From NCBI RefSeq assembly GCF_004345615.1, contig NZ_SLWK01000003.1, positions 248,001 to 312,000 of the forward strand: 64,000 nucleotides of DNA, given 5' to 3'. Positions 44,504-53,567 of this stretch are shown piece by piece. The notes under the pieces were generated by a model that searched no databases, was not told the DNA's origin, and saw nothing but the letters and a program-made list of their open reading frames with translations. Within the stretch, counting starts at the first letter, position 1; each line of letters begins with the position of its first letter. This stretch comes from Natronoflexus pectinivorans. GTDB lineage: Bacteria > Bacteroidota > Bacteroidia > Bacteroidales > Marinilabiliaceae. The position numbers and the translations under genes were made by a program.

Positions 44504-45364
44504 TTAATGCCATTCAATGCCATTTTCATTAAAGGACATTGGAATAAACTTACCGTCATTCCATTCCATCAGTTTGGTATACCCTGCTTCCATCAATAAT
44601 TTTGCTACCTGAGAGAATCCGGAAGTTAATTTCTCAGGATCATGAGCATCACTGTTAATTGTAGCCGGGATGTTGTTTTCGAACATCCATTTAAAATGCT
44701 TGCTATCAGGAAAAAGCAAACCGTTTTTGGCAAAGTACTTGGTATTTATCTCTACTATAACATTTTTCTCTTTAGCCATTAACATGGTCTCACGAACCAG
44801 ATCAACATACCAGTCATCGTCCTCATCAAAATGCTGTTTAACTACATTATGCATTCGAATTTTATCCATGTGACCGATGATATTTGGAGGCTGGTAACGG
44901 AGCATCTCTATTTGAAGTTGGAAATACCGAGATACAGCACTTCTCACATTACCGTTAAAAATTTCTGCAACGCCTTGTTCAAACTCTTCATTGCTGTTAT
45001 CAATGGACCAATGTTGACCGGATGGAAACCGATCCACGTAATGAATGGAACCAACAACATAATCCAGGTTGGCCGCCAAAATGTCGGGATGCAGTGAACC
45101 AGCTATCTCAGGTATATAATCCACCTCCAAGGATTTCAAAACCAGAAGGCCATTGAAATTCTTACTTTGTAATTGTTCAATATCCAAAAGGTATTGCGGA
45201 AGTTTATCTCCCGGCATTGTCCACCCGGTTTCGAAAGGAACCGGTGCGTGACATGAAAAACCGATAATCTTCATACCTTGCTCCAAAGCTGCGGGAATAT
45301 ATTCTTCCGGTGCTTTTCGCCCGTCACAATAATAGCTATGTCCGTGATAATTGCTCCAACTCAT
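44504..45364 (-). CDS. PHP-domain histidinol-phosphatase-like protein
   Basis: From the ATG at 45364 the protein has 286 residues and starts MSWSNYHGHSYYCDGRKAPE, the metal-binding HxH of PHP domains; an upstream in-frame start adds 14 residues before it. Further blocks are GFSCHAPVPF, LKSLEVDYIPE, VGSIHYVDRF, GHMDKIR, VEINTK and NSDAHDP. This set matches class II histidinol-phosphatases (HisJ-like), which act in histidine synthesis. No his genes are beside it, so it could also be a general phosphatase. It is convergent with the biotinyl-protein gene and ends 7 nt after it. Confidence 0.82.
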   Translation of the reverse strand: MSWSNYHGHSYYCDGRKAPEEYIPAALEQGMKIIGFSCHAPVPFETGWTMPGDKLPQYLLDIEQLQSKNFNGLLVLKSLEVDYIPEIAGSLHPDILAANLDYVVGSIHYVDRFPSGQHWSIDNSNEEFEQGVAEIFNGNVRSAVSRYFQLQIEMLRYQPPNIIGHMDKIRMHNVVKQHFDEDDDWYVDLVRETMLMAKEKNVIVEINTKYFAKNGLLFPDSKHFKWMFENNIPATINSDAHDPEKLTSGFSQVAKLLMEAGYTKLMEWNDGKFIPMSFNENGIEWH

Positions 45365-45490
45365 AACATCATCTTTACATCTAACTTCAAAGTACGCAAA
45401 ATTCAATCAAATAAAAAAGTGGAATTATCAGTGGCATAAAATGGATGGCCGAAAAAAAACCGCTATTTTTGCAGCCTCAAAAAACAACAG

Positions 45491-47068
45491 ATGACATTTA
45501 AAGAAGAAATACAACGTCGGCGAACTTTTGGAATCATCAGTCACCCCGATGCCGGAAAAACCACTCTTACCGAAAAGTTATTGCTTTTTGGAGGAGCCAT
45601 TCATGTGGCAGGAGCCGTAAAATCTAATAAAATTAAAAAAACGGCCACCTCCGATTTCATGGAAATTGAAAAGCAACGAGGAATTTCCGTTGCCACCTCG
45701 GTCATGGGATTTAATTATAACGGATACAAGGTAAACATACTTGATACGCCCGGCCACCAGGATTTTGCAGAAGACACTTACAGAACCCTTACAGCAGTTG
45801 ACAGTGTAATCATTGTTATCGATGGAGCCAAAGGTGTTGAAGCTCAAACCCGCAAACTTATGGAAGTTTGCCGTATGAGAAAAACTCCTGTAATTGTATT
45901 TATTAACAAATTAGACAGACCCGGAAAGGATGCCTTTGAACTACTAGATGAAGTAGAAGAAGAACTTCAGATAAAAGTGCGTCCATTGGCATGGCCAATG
46001 GGCAATGGCGATCAGTTTAAAGGAGTTTACAACATTTTAGAAGAAAACCTCTATCTTTTTACACCTAACAAACAAGTTTTAGAGGATGGCATTGAGATAT
46101 CCGACATCAACGATCCTGAAATTGAAGAGTACGTAGGTAAAACAAGTGCTTCAAGTCTGAGGGAAGAATTGGAACTTCTGGAGGGAGTATATCCTGAATT
46201 TGATAAAAACGAGTATCTGGCCGGCAACCTGGCTCCTGTTTTCTTCGGTAGTGCATTGAATAATTTTGGCGTAAGAGAATTACTGCACGCATTTTTAAAA
46301 ATAGCCCCCTCTCCTCTTCCTTCAAAAGCAGAAGAGAGAGTTGTTGATGCTTATGAGGATAAATTCACCGGTTTTGTGTTTAAGATCCATGCCAACATGG
46401 ATCCAAACCACAGAAACCGTCTGGCATTTGTAAAGATATGCTCCGGCCATTTTAAGCGCAATACCAACTACTTACATATCCGACAGGGAAAACAGATGAA
46501 ATTCAGCAGTCCCACCGCATTTATGGCCGAGAAGAAATCTATCATTGATGAGGCATTCCCCGGGGATATCGTAGGGATTCCCGATTCAGGAAATTTTAAA
46601 ATCGGAGATACATTAACAGAAGGTGAAATGCTACACTATAAAGGATTGCCAAGTTTCTCACCTGAACTCTTCAGGTATATTGAGAATGCAGATCCAATGA
46701 AAGCCAAGCAACTTGCAAAAGGTGTAGATCAACTAATGGACGAAGGTGTAGCTCAGTTATTCATCAATCAATTCAATGGGCGAAAAATAATTGGGACAGT
46801 GGGAGTTTTACAATTTGAAGTCATTCAACATCGTTTGTTACACGAATACGGAGCTTCATGTAGGTACGAACCAATTAACCTATATAAAGCTTGCTGGATA
46901 ACCTCCGATAACAAAGCTGAATTGGAGGACTTTAAAAAACGAAAAACCCAATACATGGCCAAAGACAAACATGGACGGGATGTATTTTTAGCAGACAGCT
47001 CCTATATGCTGCAAATGGCTCAGGAAAATTTTAAAGATATTCGATTCTACTTTACCTCCGAGTTTTAA
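45491..47068 (+). CDS. prfC: Peptide chain release factor 3
   Basis: The 525-residue GTPase is full-length RF3, which recycles RF1/RF2 from the ribosome after termination. The P-loop reads [16 protein letters not shown], then the switch region ([17 protein letters not shown]), [16 protein letters not shown] and [15 protein letters not shown]. The C-terminal region (FQFE-type blocks, [17 protein letters not shown]) is complete. It stands alone, with a non-coding stretch of about 570 nt downstream. Confidence 0.96.
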   Translation: MTFKEEIQRRRTFGIISHPDAGKTTLTEKLLLFGGAIHVAGAVKSNKIKKTATSDFMEIEKQRGISVATSVMGFNYNGYKVNILDTPGHQDFAEDTYRTLTAVDSVIIVIDGAKGVEAQTRKLMEVCRMRKTPVIVFINKLDRPGKDAFELLDEVEEELQIKVRPLAWPMGNGDQFKGVYNILEENLYLFTPNKQVLEDGIEISDINDPEIEEYVGKTSASSLREELELLEGVYPEFDKNEYLAGNLAPVFFGSALNNFGVRELLHAFLKIAPSPLPSKAEERVVDAYEDKFTGFVFKIHANMDPNHRNRLAFVKICSGHFKRNTNYLHIRQGKQMKFSSPTAFMAEKKSIIDEAFPGDIVGIPDSGNFKIGDTLTEGEMLHYKGLPSFSPELFRYIENADPMKAKQLAKGVDQLMDEGVAQLFINQFNGRKIIGTVGVLQFEVIQHRLLHEYGASCRYEPINLYKACWITSDNKAELEDFKKRKTQYMAKDKHGRDVFLADSSYMLQMAQENFKDIRFYFTSEF

Positions 47069-47636
47069 TACAATTCATTTTCGGGTAAGATAAATCATTT
47101 GCGTCATATTGGTGAGATGAATCTTGAGATTCATTGCTTTATGCAAGAACCTGACCAGGATTCAAAAATAGAGTAAAAGATGCTGAGATCACAAATTATT
47201 AAAAATCAGTGATTCTTCATCAAATCATTGAGAAATTGGTTAAAATTAGATGAGATAGCATCTCTATTTTCCGGTACCATCACATCATATAACGAAAATG
47301 TCTGACAGATCATTTCGGTAAACATTATTGCCAAATGCAATAATGCATTCAATTCTTGGCGTCGTTAGACACAAAACAATTTTATAACGGATAATATTGA
47401 TTCATAATAAATCAATATCGTTTAGTTAAGACCTCACAGGTTTCGATATTCTAATTAAGACAGGATGATAAAAGAAATAATATCAATAGTTACCGGAAAA
47501 AACCTGTCAGGTTTTTTCGCTTAATTAAGCGACATTGCATAATAAATACTTAAAAACATATGTTGGAAGTTTGTTATTACTGGGAATAACTATAAATTTG
47601 AGTGAATACAATTGAATGTCTTAATAAGGATCATAT
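47069..47636. other. Intergenic stretch with hairpins
   Basis: No gene is supported in 568 nt. Hairpins include GAAAAAACCTG/CAGGTTTTTTC (47496-47518), CGCTTAATTAAGCG (47518-47531) and the related unit GACCTCACAGGTTTC at about 47431-47446, which is partly complementary to the first. The AAACCTG/CAGGTTT palindromes are a recurring type in the window (also 41442 and 54523). The remaining sequence is AT-rich. Confidence 0.5.
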
Positions 47637-48032
47637 ATGAGTACAAACAAAATAGAAGAAGGCTTACGACTGACATTGGAGAAAAGAGTTGATGATGATG
47701 ATTTGGCAAATAGACTGGGAACTTCTGGTGTTAAAGCATTTTCAACGTCAGCACTTATTTTGTTTATAGAAAAAGCTGTGACCAACCTCATTAAGCCATA
47801 TCTTGACGAGAATAAAGAAACTGTTAGTTCCGAAATCAATGTAAAACATTTTAAACCGGTTGGTAAAGGGGAACTAGTGCGGTGCATGGTACATCTTAAA
47901 TTTATAGAGAATAACAAACTGTTTTTTGATGTCGTTGTATTGGATGAAAGTCTTGAAGAGATTGCCATTGGTGCTCATAGTCGATATGTAGTCGATATTG
48001 AACTTTTTCATGCGTCAATTGTAAAACACTAG
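47637..48032 (+). CDS. FlK-like hotdog thioesterase
   Basis: A 131-residue hotdog-fold protein. Blocks like VKAFSTSALILFIEKAVTNLIKPYL and VNVKHFKPVGKGE-type segments (here SSEINVKHFKPVGKGELVRCMVHL) and the IGAHSRYVVDIELF ending are those of the FlK/fluoroacetyl-CoA-thioesterase-like family widespread in anaerobes. It probably hydrolyses small acyl-CoA thioesters; the substrate is unknown. It ends 4 nt before the UPF0316 gene, suggesting one transcript. Confidence 0.78.
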   Translation: MSTNKIEEGLRLTLEKRVDDDDLANRLGTSGVKAFSTSALILFIEKAVTNLIKPYLDENKETVSSEINVKHFKPVGKGELVRCMVHLKFIENNKLFFDVVVLDESLEEIAIGAHSRYVVDIELFHASIVKH

Positions 48033-48036
48033 TTTA

Positions 48037-48618
48037 ATGGAATTTTACGATACTTTCTGGTTTACCTGGGTCATCATACCCTTTTTGATATTTTTAGCAC
48101 GTGTATCCGATGTTACCATCGGAACACTACGTATTGTTTTCATTTCCAAAGGATATAAGATACTTGCACCCATTCTTGGTTTTTTCGAAGTCTTTATATG
48201 GTTATTAGCCATGGGAAAGATATTTCAAAATCTTGATAACTGGATGTATTACGTAGCATATTCCGCCGGTTTTGCGGTGGGGAACTATATTGGCTTAATC
48301 ATCGAAGAAAAGCTGGCACTTGGCTTTATGAACCTGCGGATTATTACTCACGAACAAGGAGATGCATTAATAAAAAGACTGGCAAACGAAGGGTTTGGAA
48401 TAACATCATCGGAGGCTCAGGGTACCAGATCCAGGGTTAATATTATCTACTGCGTCATCAAACGAAGTGATTACAAACTGGTTGCTGATATCATTCAGGA
48501 ATATAACCCGAATGCCTTTTATACCCTCGAGGATATCAGGTTTGCTAATATGGGAGTATTTCCTGTCAGATCTATGATGCGTGGCAATGGAAACTTTCCA
48601 TGGCGTAAAGGAAAATAG
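48037..48618 (+). CDS. UPF0316/DUF2179-type membrane protein
   Basis: A 193-residue protein with three N-terminal hydrophobic helices (about residues 10-95: IPFLIFLARVSDVTIGTLRIVFISKGYK, then ILAPILGFFEVFIWLLAMG) and a C-terminal soluble DUF2179-like domain (GDALIKRLANEGFGITSSEAQG and RSRVNIIYCVIKRSDYKLV). The family (YebE/UPF0316) is of unknown function. It follows the thioesterase gene by 4 nt. The gene is complete, and the sequence after it leads into the structured RNA at 48732. Confidence 0.85.
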   Translation: MEFYDTFWFTWVIIPFLIFLARVSDVTIGTLRIVFISKGYKILAPILGFFEVFIWLLAMGKIFQNLDNWMYYVAYSAGFAVGNYIGLIIEEKLALGFMNLRIITHEQGDALIKRLANEGFGITSSEAQGTRSRVNIIYCVIKRSDYKLVADIIQEYNPNAFYTLEDIRFANMGVFPVRSMMRGNGNFPWRKGK

Positions 48619-48731
48619 CTGCTAAAATAGCAGTGTTTTCTTGCAAAAACCCTTTGAAACCTTTATATTTGTTATAGGTTCATTGAAATAAAAATCGGTA
48701 TAGAATCAAGGTTAATTACTTGAAAATAAAA
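48619..48731. other. Region upstream of the candidate RNA, with a -7 element
   Basis: TATATTTG at 48664-48671 fits TAnnTTTG, and TTG at 48641-48643 lies 20 nt upstream, a good -33/-7 spacing. Transcription would start near 48677, about 55 nt before the first closing helix of the structured RNA, so either the RNA has a leader or a second start (a weaker TTACTTG near 48717) is used. Confidence 0.45.
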
Positions 48732-48950
48732 CCGCATCAACTGCTAGTGATTGTTAAACTCAACACTAATAACATACCGAGAAAGCTATCCTTTTCAAGG
48801 ACAGGCCTCAACCTTCGGGTTGCTGTTCGCAGCACAGAGGATCTTCGCGATTAGGGTGCACTCAAATTCCTGTCATTTAGGAGTTTAATTAGTCTCAGTT
48901 GATGCGGCCCCATAAAAAAAGCAGCATGGAAATGCTGCTTTTTTTGTTCT
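48732..48950 (+). ncRNA. Structured small RNA candidate (6S-like?) with terminator
   Basis: A 12-bp closing helix joins CCGCATCAACTG (48732-48743) with CAGTTGATGCGG (48896-48907), without mismatch. A second helix, GTTAAACTC (48753-48761) with GAGTTTAAT (48881-48889), stacks inside after an internal loop. GACAGG (48800-48805) pairs with CCTGTC (48869-48874). Inside that, CCTC/GAGG (48806-48809 and 48837-48840) encloses two tandem UUCG tetraloop hairpins: AACC-TTCG-GGTT and GCTG-TTCG-CAGC. A perfect 14-bp terminator stem (48914-48945) with GGAA loop and T tract follows. The long closing stem with a large internal opening recalls 6S RNA, including the 6S-Flavo class, but the opening is lopsided, so the class is uncertain. 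No frame of length fits a protein here. Confidence 0.6.
48914..48947 (+). terminator. Strong terminator after the small RNA, bidirectional
   Basis: Seven A, AGCAGCAT-type stem, GGAA loop, and seven T: a 14-bp perfect stem (48914-48927 with 48932-48945). It can also terminate the YihY gene on the other strand. Confidence 0.88.
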
Positions 48951-48972
48951 ATATTTGTGATTTGATGTATCA

Positions 48973-50283
48973 CTACAAATTCCGTAATAAAACATTCTCC
49001 TTCATTTCGGCTTTCTGTTTGGAAAAAGCATCAAGAATCTCTTTTAAAGTTTGATAACCTTCAGATTCCTCGAAATGAAAATCTGATGAACCATGTGAAT
49101 CTATTTTATCAATGATACAATTAACAGACATTTTATCGATGTCAAATGCCGGAGCATAACCGATGTCTCTATCGTCGTCAATTGATAAAACCTCCACTAA
49201 AACACCTGCTTCCTCAAGTTTTCTGAGAAGTTCAGAAACCAAGCGAATTGGCAGTTTAAGACTAACCGATATTTCACTCAAAGATGGAGCAGGCTTCTCA
49301 TCCCTGAAGGCATCTACCAGGTATTTTACAACGAGCAAGCTTACTAAACGCCTATAATGAAAACTCATTTTTTGAGTATCGGCTTCGAACTCAAAGCTTT
49401 TTTCATTTTGAAATGCGTATGAAAGTTCTGCACCAAATAAAACAATCAGCCAAGAGATATTCATCCATATCAAAAACAAAGGCAATGCTGCAAAACTACC
49501 ATAAATGGCATTATACTTTGACATGCCAATCTGGAAGGTAATATATGCAAACTGAACAAATAAGAACAAAGAGCCGGCGATAAATCCTCCAAAAAAACCG
49601 GCAGATGGTTTAACCTTAGTATTTGGCATTAAAATAAACATCAACGAAAACACAAGCCAAATTGCAAGGTAGGGAGAAGCCCAGACAATAATGGGTGTAG
49701 CCACCCTTCCTACATCAAATATTTCAATGCTGTTAGTTATAAAAACCAAGAAACTGGAAGAAAGCATCATTAGAACGGTAGCCACCAGAACAAATGAAAT
49801 ATAATCACTGAACTTTCTTACAATTGATCGGGAGTGTTTTACATCCCAAACATCATTAAATGATTCCTCAATGCTGCCAAGAATCTTCATTACACTCCAC
49901 AGAAGAATCACAATTCCAATACCGGCAATCATACCTCCCTGAACATTATCAAGATAGCTGAGAGCAAATTCCTGAACCCAATTCATAACCTCCTGATGAC
50001 CTGTAAGTTTTGACTGAAGTTCTTCCTCCAATCTCTCCCGAAAGCCAAATCCTTTTGCAATGGCAAAAGCCAAAGCAACAACCGGGACTACAGATAATAA
50101 AGAATAGTAAGTAAGTGCTGATGCTTTAATCTGGCAGTTATCAACCATGAATCTTTTTACAGCAAGAACAAAAATGCGGAAAAATCGGATGGTCAAATAT
50201 TGCCGCTTAGACGTTTTTTCTTTCCTGATGCGCCAAATATCCTCCTGCACAAATTTCTTTACCTTATCTATTTTATTTTTCAC
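48973..50283 (-). CDS. YihY/BrkB-family membrane protein
   Basis: A 436-residue protein with about six membrane helices after an N-terminal basic segment (KKFVQEDIWRIRKEK). Family blocks are ALTYYSLLSVVPVVALAFAIAKGFG, SYLDNVQGGMIAGIGIVILLWSVMKILGSIEESFNDVWDV, and WLIVLFGAELSYAFQNEKSFE. The C-terminal 150 residues are cytosolic and look like a winged-helix-type domain (LSEISVSLKLPIRLVSELLRKLEEAGVL). The older name RNase BN is not supported for this family. Transport or another envelope role is likely. It lies directly downstream of rnpB. Confidence 0.87.
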   Translation of the reverse strand: MKNKIDKVKKFVQEDIWRIRKEKTSKRQYLTIRFFRIFVLAVKRFMVDNCQIKASALTYYSLLSVVPVVALAFAIAKGFGFRERLEEELQSKLTGHQEVMNWVQEFALSYLDNVQGGMIAGIGIVILLWSVMKILGSIEESFNDVWDVKHSRSIVRKFSDYISFVLVATVLMMLSSSFLVFITNSIEIFDVGRVATPIIVWASPYLAIWLVFSLMFILMPNTKVKPSAGFFGGFIAGSLFLFVQFAYITFQIGMSKYNAIYGSFAALPLFLIWMNISWLIVLFGAELSYAFQNEKSFEFEADTQKMSFHYRRLVSLLVVKYLVDAFRDEKPAPSLSEISVSLKLPIRLVSELLRKLEEAGVLVEVLSIDDDRDIGYAPAFDIDKMSVNCIIDKIDSHGSSDFHFEESEGYQTLKEILDAFSKQKAEMKENVLLRNL

Positions 50284-50316
50284 GAGCGAACAATTAAAAA
50301 ATTAGGAAAAGAAAAA

Positions 50317-50688
50317 GCAGCAAGTCTATAAGCCGGATTCTGTACTGATTAACAGTGTCTGTCATTTATCTAGGATTGCAGTCACCTGCGATCTCCAGCG
50401 ACCTACCCTCCCCGGCTGAAATCAACAGGGCGAGCAACCCTGCTTCTATAAAGAAACCGGGGTATACATGGTCTTGCAACACGTGTGACGTACGGCTTCC
50501 GATGTCACCACCGGAACCGGTGAGCTCTTACCTCACCTTTTCACCCTTATTCCGGCAAGCCGGAACGGTCATTTTCTGTTACGCTGAAATACCCTCACGA
50601 GTATCTTCCCGTTAGGAAGCACGTTGCTCTTTGTTGTCCGGACTTTCCTCTGCAAACTACAGCTTACAGCGACAGACCGACCTGCTGC
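50317..50688 (-). ncRNA. rnpB: RNase P RNA
   Basis: On the minus strand the sequence has GAGGAAAGTCCGGAC, the universal P4-side core of bacterial type A RNase P RNA, and near the 3' end the matching core ACAGAATCCGGCTTATAGAC. P1 pairs GCAGCAGGTC (5' end, 50688 inward) with GACTTGCTGC (3' end, 50317). Length of about 372 nt and the CGGGAAG and GGTGAGGTAAGAGCTCACC-like helices fit. It processes tRNA 5' ends. The gene begins 10 nt after the SPOR-protein stop codon and ends 33 nt before YihY; no clear promoter lies in between, so it may be transcribed from inside or upstream of the SPOR-protein gene and then processed. A U-rich run follows its 3' end. Confidence 0.95.
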
Positions 50689-50698
50689 ATTATTTTAT

Positions 50699-51328
50699 TT
50701 ATTCGATACGATACCTCTCATACTGGTCAAACCTAACCAGAAAGGCATCTGGATACCCTTTTCTCTTTACATTTTCCAACTCCTGAAGAGCTGTATTACC
50801 TAGGAATCGACCAGTTGTATATCGAAAGATTCTATCCTGCATATAAAACTCATACACAGTCTCGAATTGTTCAAATTCTGAAACATAAACCGGAAATCTG
50901 TAGGCTGCAAGCTGTATGGTATATTCCCGGTTTGGGTCAGGAACAAATCCTTCAACCCCTGTTGACTGGTAATCACTTCCTTTTAAAGATATTTTTCTTA
51001 GATTTAAAACAAAGGCATCCTGATATCCTTTTGCTTTCACTTGATCCAAATCACGGGCAGCTTCTGCAAAAGTTCTATATTCCCCTACTGTGTATCGTAC
51101 AAATCCATCGGTTGAAATAAACTCCCGTGCCACCTCTATATCATTAAAAAACTCAGGATTTCCTGGTGGTTCTGCCAAAGCCAGAATTTGAATAGTAAAA
51201 TATGGCGCAGTTATATCATGCACAGTAATTATTCTGCGAGCTGAACGTAAATGCTCAAGCTTGTCACCATAAGCAAATATCGTGCAAAACAACAGTGGAA
51301 TTATAATAAAGCTCTTTATCAGGTTCAT
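50699..51328 (-). CDS. Secreted protein with two SPOR-like repeats
   Basis: From ATG 51328 the 209-residue product has a signal peptide (MNLIKSFIIIPLLFCTIFAYG). Two related modules follow: YFTIQILALAEPP ... VRYTVGEYRTFAEAARDLDQVKAKGYQDAFVLNL, and YTIQLAAYRFPV ... FRYTTGRFLGNTALQELENVKRKGYPDAFLVRF. Each has the beta-alpha-beta pattern and the R(Y)T(T/V)G.(F/Y) and KGY.DAF.V signatures of SPOR domains, which bind denuded peptidoglycan glycans. It follows the OmpA-family gene by 85 nt. A role at the cell wall or in the secretion complex is inferred. Confidence 0.8.
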   Translation of the reverse strand: MNLIKSFIIIPLLFCTIFAYGDKLEHLRSARRIITVHDITAPYFTIQILALAEPPGNPEFFNDIEVAREFISTDGFVRYTVGEYRTFAEAARDLDQVKAKGYQDAFVLNLRKISLKGSDYQSTGVEGFVPDPNREYTIQLAAYRFPVYVSEFEQFETVYEFYMQDRIFRYTTGRFLGNTALQELENVKRKGYPDAFLVRFDQYERYRIE

Positions 51329-51413
51329 CACTATAAATTTTGTATTAGGTTCAATCTCCAAAATTCGACATTTTCATTCAATTATGAAAGTTCAATGGTT
51401 TCAAAAATTGATA

Positions 51414-53459
51414 TTATTGTAAAAACCGCCAAATTACAACCTCAACGCGTCGGTTTTCGAGATGTTCAGAATCACTACATAATTTGCCTCTACTGCAGTT
51501 ATTTAACAAATATCTCTCTCCATATCCTCTGGCAATGATATTATTACCAGAAATACCGTTGGATTCCAGATATGATTTTGCTACTTCAGATACATTCTGT
51601 GAAGTGGTAAGGTTATTCATCCGATCACCGCGTGCATCGGTATGCGCATTAAGACGAATTACAACATGAGGGTTGTTTTGTAAATAACCTGCCACTTGAT
51701 CTAAAATTCTGTATCCTTCCTGGGTAATTTCAGAACCAACATATGGTATAATTAAACCACTGATCTCATTCAGCGCAGCTTCCCTAAATATGCGAGTAAG
51801 GGTAATACCATTTCTCTCGATCTCGGTTAATTCTAGAATATTGGCGACAAGTTTTCGTGTATGATATTCTGATTTGGAAACTTCAATTTCAAACTCCTGT
51901 CCCTCTCTTCTGTAATTATCAGGAATTGTTATCAAAAACCGACCATTGGAACCGGTTGAACCACGAGCAACCACGCTGCCTGTAAAAGAATCTAAGATCC
52001 TTACTGATGCGTTTTCAAGAGCATCTTCATCAAAAGAACTATTAACCATTGTTCCAAATGTTGAAGGGAACATAGAAAGATCAACTGTTGGTTCTTCAAC
52101 AACAGGCTCTTCCACAATAGGCTCTTCAATTACAGGCTCAGGTTCAGAATCGGGCAATCCAATGACAGGGATTACGTCCGCGGGCTCACTTTCAACTCTA
52201 TCTTCAGGTTCACGAAGCCTCACCGCATATAATTCATCGTTATCACCATCTCCTCTTCTGTTCGTTGAAAAGAACCCATGAGATGGATTATCCGGGTTAA
52301 TAACAAATGCAAAATCATCAAAGGAAGAGTTCATAGGCTGCATCATATTCTCTACATTTCTCCAGTTGCCATTTACATTGGCAGCTTTAAAAACGTCTAA
52401 ACCGCCAAAACCAATGTGTCCATCACTGGAAAAATACAATACATCATCCTGACTGATAAAAGGAAAGACCTCATTACCGAAAGTATTAACTTCTGGTCCA
52501 AGATTTCGTGGTGGACCATAGTTTCCTCGCCCACGAATTTCTACCATATAAATATCCATTCCTCCATAGCCACCAGGCCGGTTTGAAGCAAAATATAGAA
52601 ATTTGCCACAAGGAGTCACGGCCGGATATCCTGTATCAAAATCGTTGCTATTAAAAGGTAATTCGCGTTCATTTACCCAGTCCCTTCCATCATGTTCAAC
52701 AGAAAAAATCTTAAATACAGACCCTCCGCGTACACGTACAACGCGGGTATAATACATTCTTTTCTGATCAGGAGTAAAAGAAGTTGCACCAACGTGTTCA
52801 GGGAAAACCAGATTCTGAGAAAAGAGTCTCCGTTCCGAAGAAACACTTCCATTGGTAAGTTCGGAGTAATATAAATCAAGCATACTTCTTCCTGTTCGGT
52901 CTCTGCGTCCTCGTTGACCTTCATCCTCGGGAGATGCTGAAGAATAAACAACTCCATCACCGAAATATTGAATACCAAATGACTGACCAAACGTTGGTAT
53001 TAATGATGGTAAAACATTTATGTCTTGGTCGAATATGGGATTGGCAAGCGCCCATTCACAAGCCCTGATTAGTTCATCTATTTGACCTTGAATACGAGGG
53101 TTTTCAGGTCTGGCGCGTCGATATAAATCAATAGCTCCCTCATAAAAACCAATTTTATGTGTGGAAGAAGCGTATAGAAAAAGGTAATGACCAGTTAAAT
53201 GCTGTTCCAATTCAGAAAAAATACTCCATGCTTCCATGATATTATTCCTGTCGTAATGACAATGCGCCACTTTAATTCTGGATTCAATATCAAGTTCATA
53301 ACCACTAGCAACAATTCTTTGAAAGAGTTGAAGCGCTTCATAGTACTCTCCCCTGTTGTACTCATTATTAGCACGGCGTAATAAAGCTCCCTGACTCCAG
53401 GCAAGCGTAGAGCTTAACAGAAAGAGAAAAATAAATATGGACTTTAGGTATGGTCTCAT
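51414..53459 (-). CDS. OmpA-family TPR/PD40 protein (PorE-like, type IX secretion)
   Basis: A 681-residue secreted protein with domains in order: signal peptide (ends LAWSQ), TPR-like helices (about 25-140), a PD40/WD40-like propeller (about 160-420; repeated FASNRPGGYGGMDIYMVE and FSSDGHIGFGGLDVFKA), a Glu-Pro-rich linker with EEPIVEEPVVEEP repeats, a carboxypeptidase-regulatory-like beta domain (about 470-545) and an OmpA peptidoglycan-binding domain (HTDARGDRMNNLTTSQNVSE). This composition is that of PorE-type proteins that anchor the type IX secretion machinery. The SprF gene is upstream (107-nt gap) and the SPOR protein downstream. Its exact partner is unknown. Confidence 0.87.
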   Translation of the reverse strand: MRPYLKSIFIFLFLLSSTLAWSQGALLRRANNEYNRGEYYEALQLFQRIVASGYELDIESRIKVAHCHYDRNNIMEAWSIFSELEQHLTGHYLFLYASSTHKIGFYEGAIDLYRRARPENPRIQGQIDELIRACEWALANPIFDQDINVLPSLIPTFGQSFGIQYFGDGVVYSSASPEDEGQRGRRDRTGRSMLDLYYSELTNGSVSSERRLFSQNLVFPEHVGATSFTPDQKRMYYTRVVRVRGGSVFKIFSVEHDGRDWVNERELPFNSNDFDTGYPAVTPCGKFLYFASNRPGGYGGMDIYMVEIRGRGNYGPPRNLGPEVNTFGNEVFPFISQDDVLYFSSDGHIGFGGLDVFKAANVNGNWRNVENMMQPMNSSFDDFAFVINPDNPSHGFFSTNRRGDGDNDELYAVRLREPEDRVESEPADVIPVIGLPDSEPEPVIEEPIVEEPVVEEPTVDLSMFPSTFGTMVNSSFDEDALENASVRILDSFTGSVVARGSTGSNGRFLITIPDNYRREGQEFEIEVSKSEYHTRKLVANILELTEIERNGITLTRIFREAALNEISGLIIPYVGSEITQEGYRILDQVAGYLQNNPHVVIRLNAHTDARGDRMNNLTTSQNVSEVAKSYLESNGISGNNIIARGYGERYLLNNCSRGKLCSDSEHLENRRVEVVIWRFLQ

Positions 53460-53567
53460 CTCGTAAAGATTTATTTTCTATAGATTTTCAGATGTATCCC
53501 AACTTATTTAAAAACATCTGTGATTTTTTTAACTATTCTGTGTATCCGGAATTCAGGATACAACCAA

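Noticed and set aside
48732-48950. tmRNA or signal recognition particle RNA
   Set aside because: No tRNA-like ends or tag frame, and no GGAA-capped SRP helix with the conserved asymmetric loop; the GGAA loop seen belongs to the terminator.
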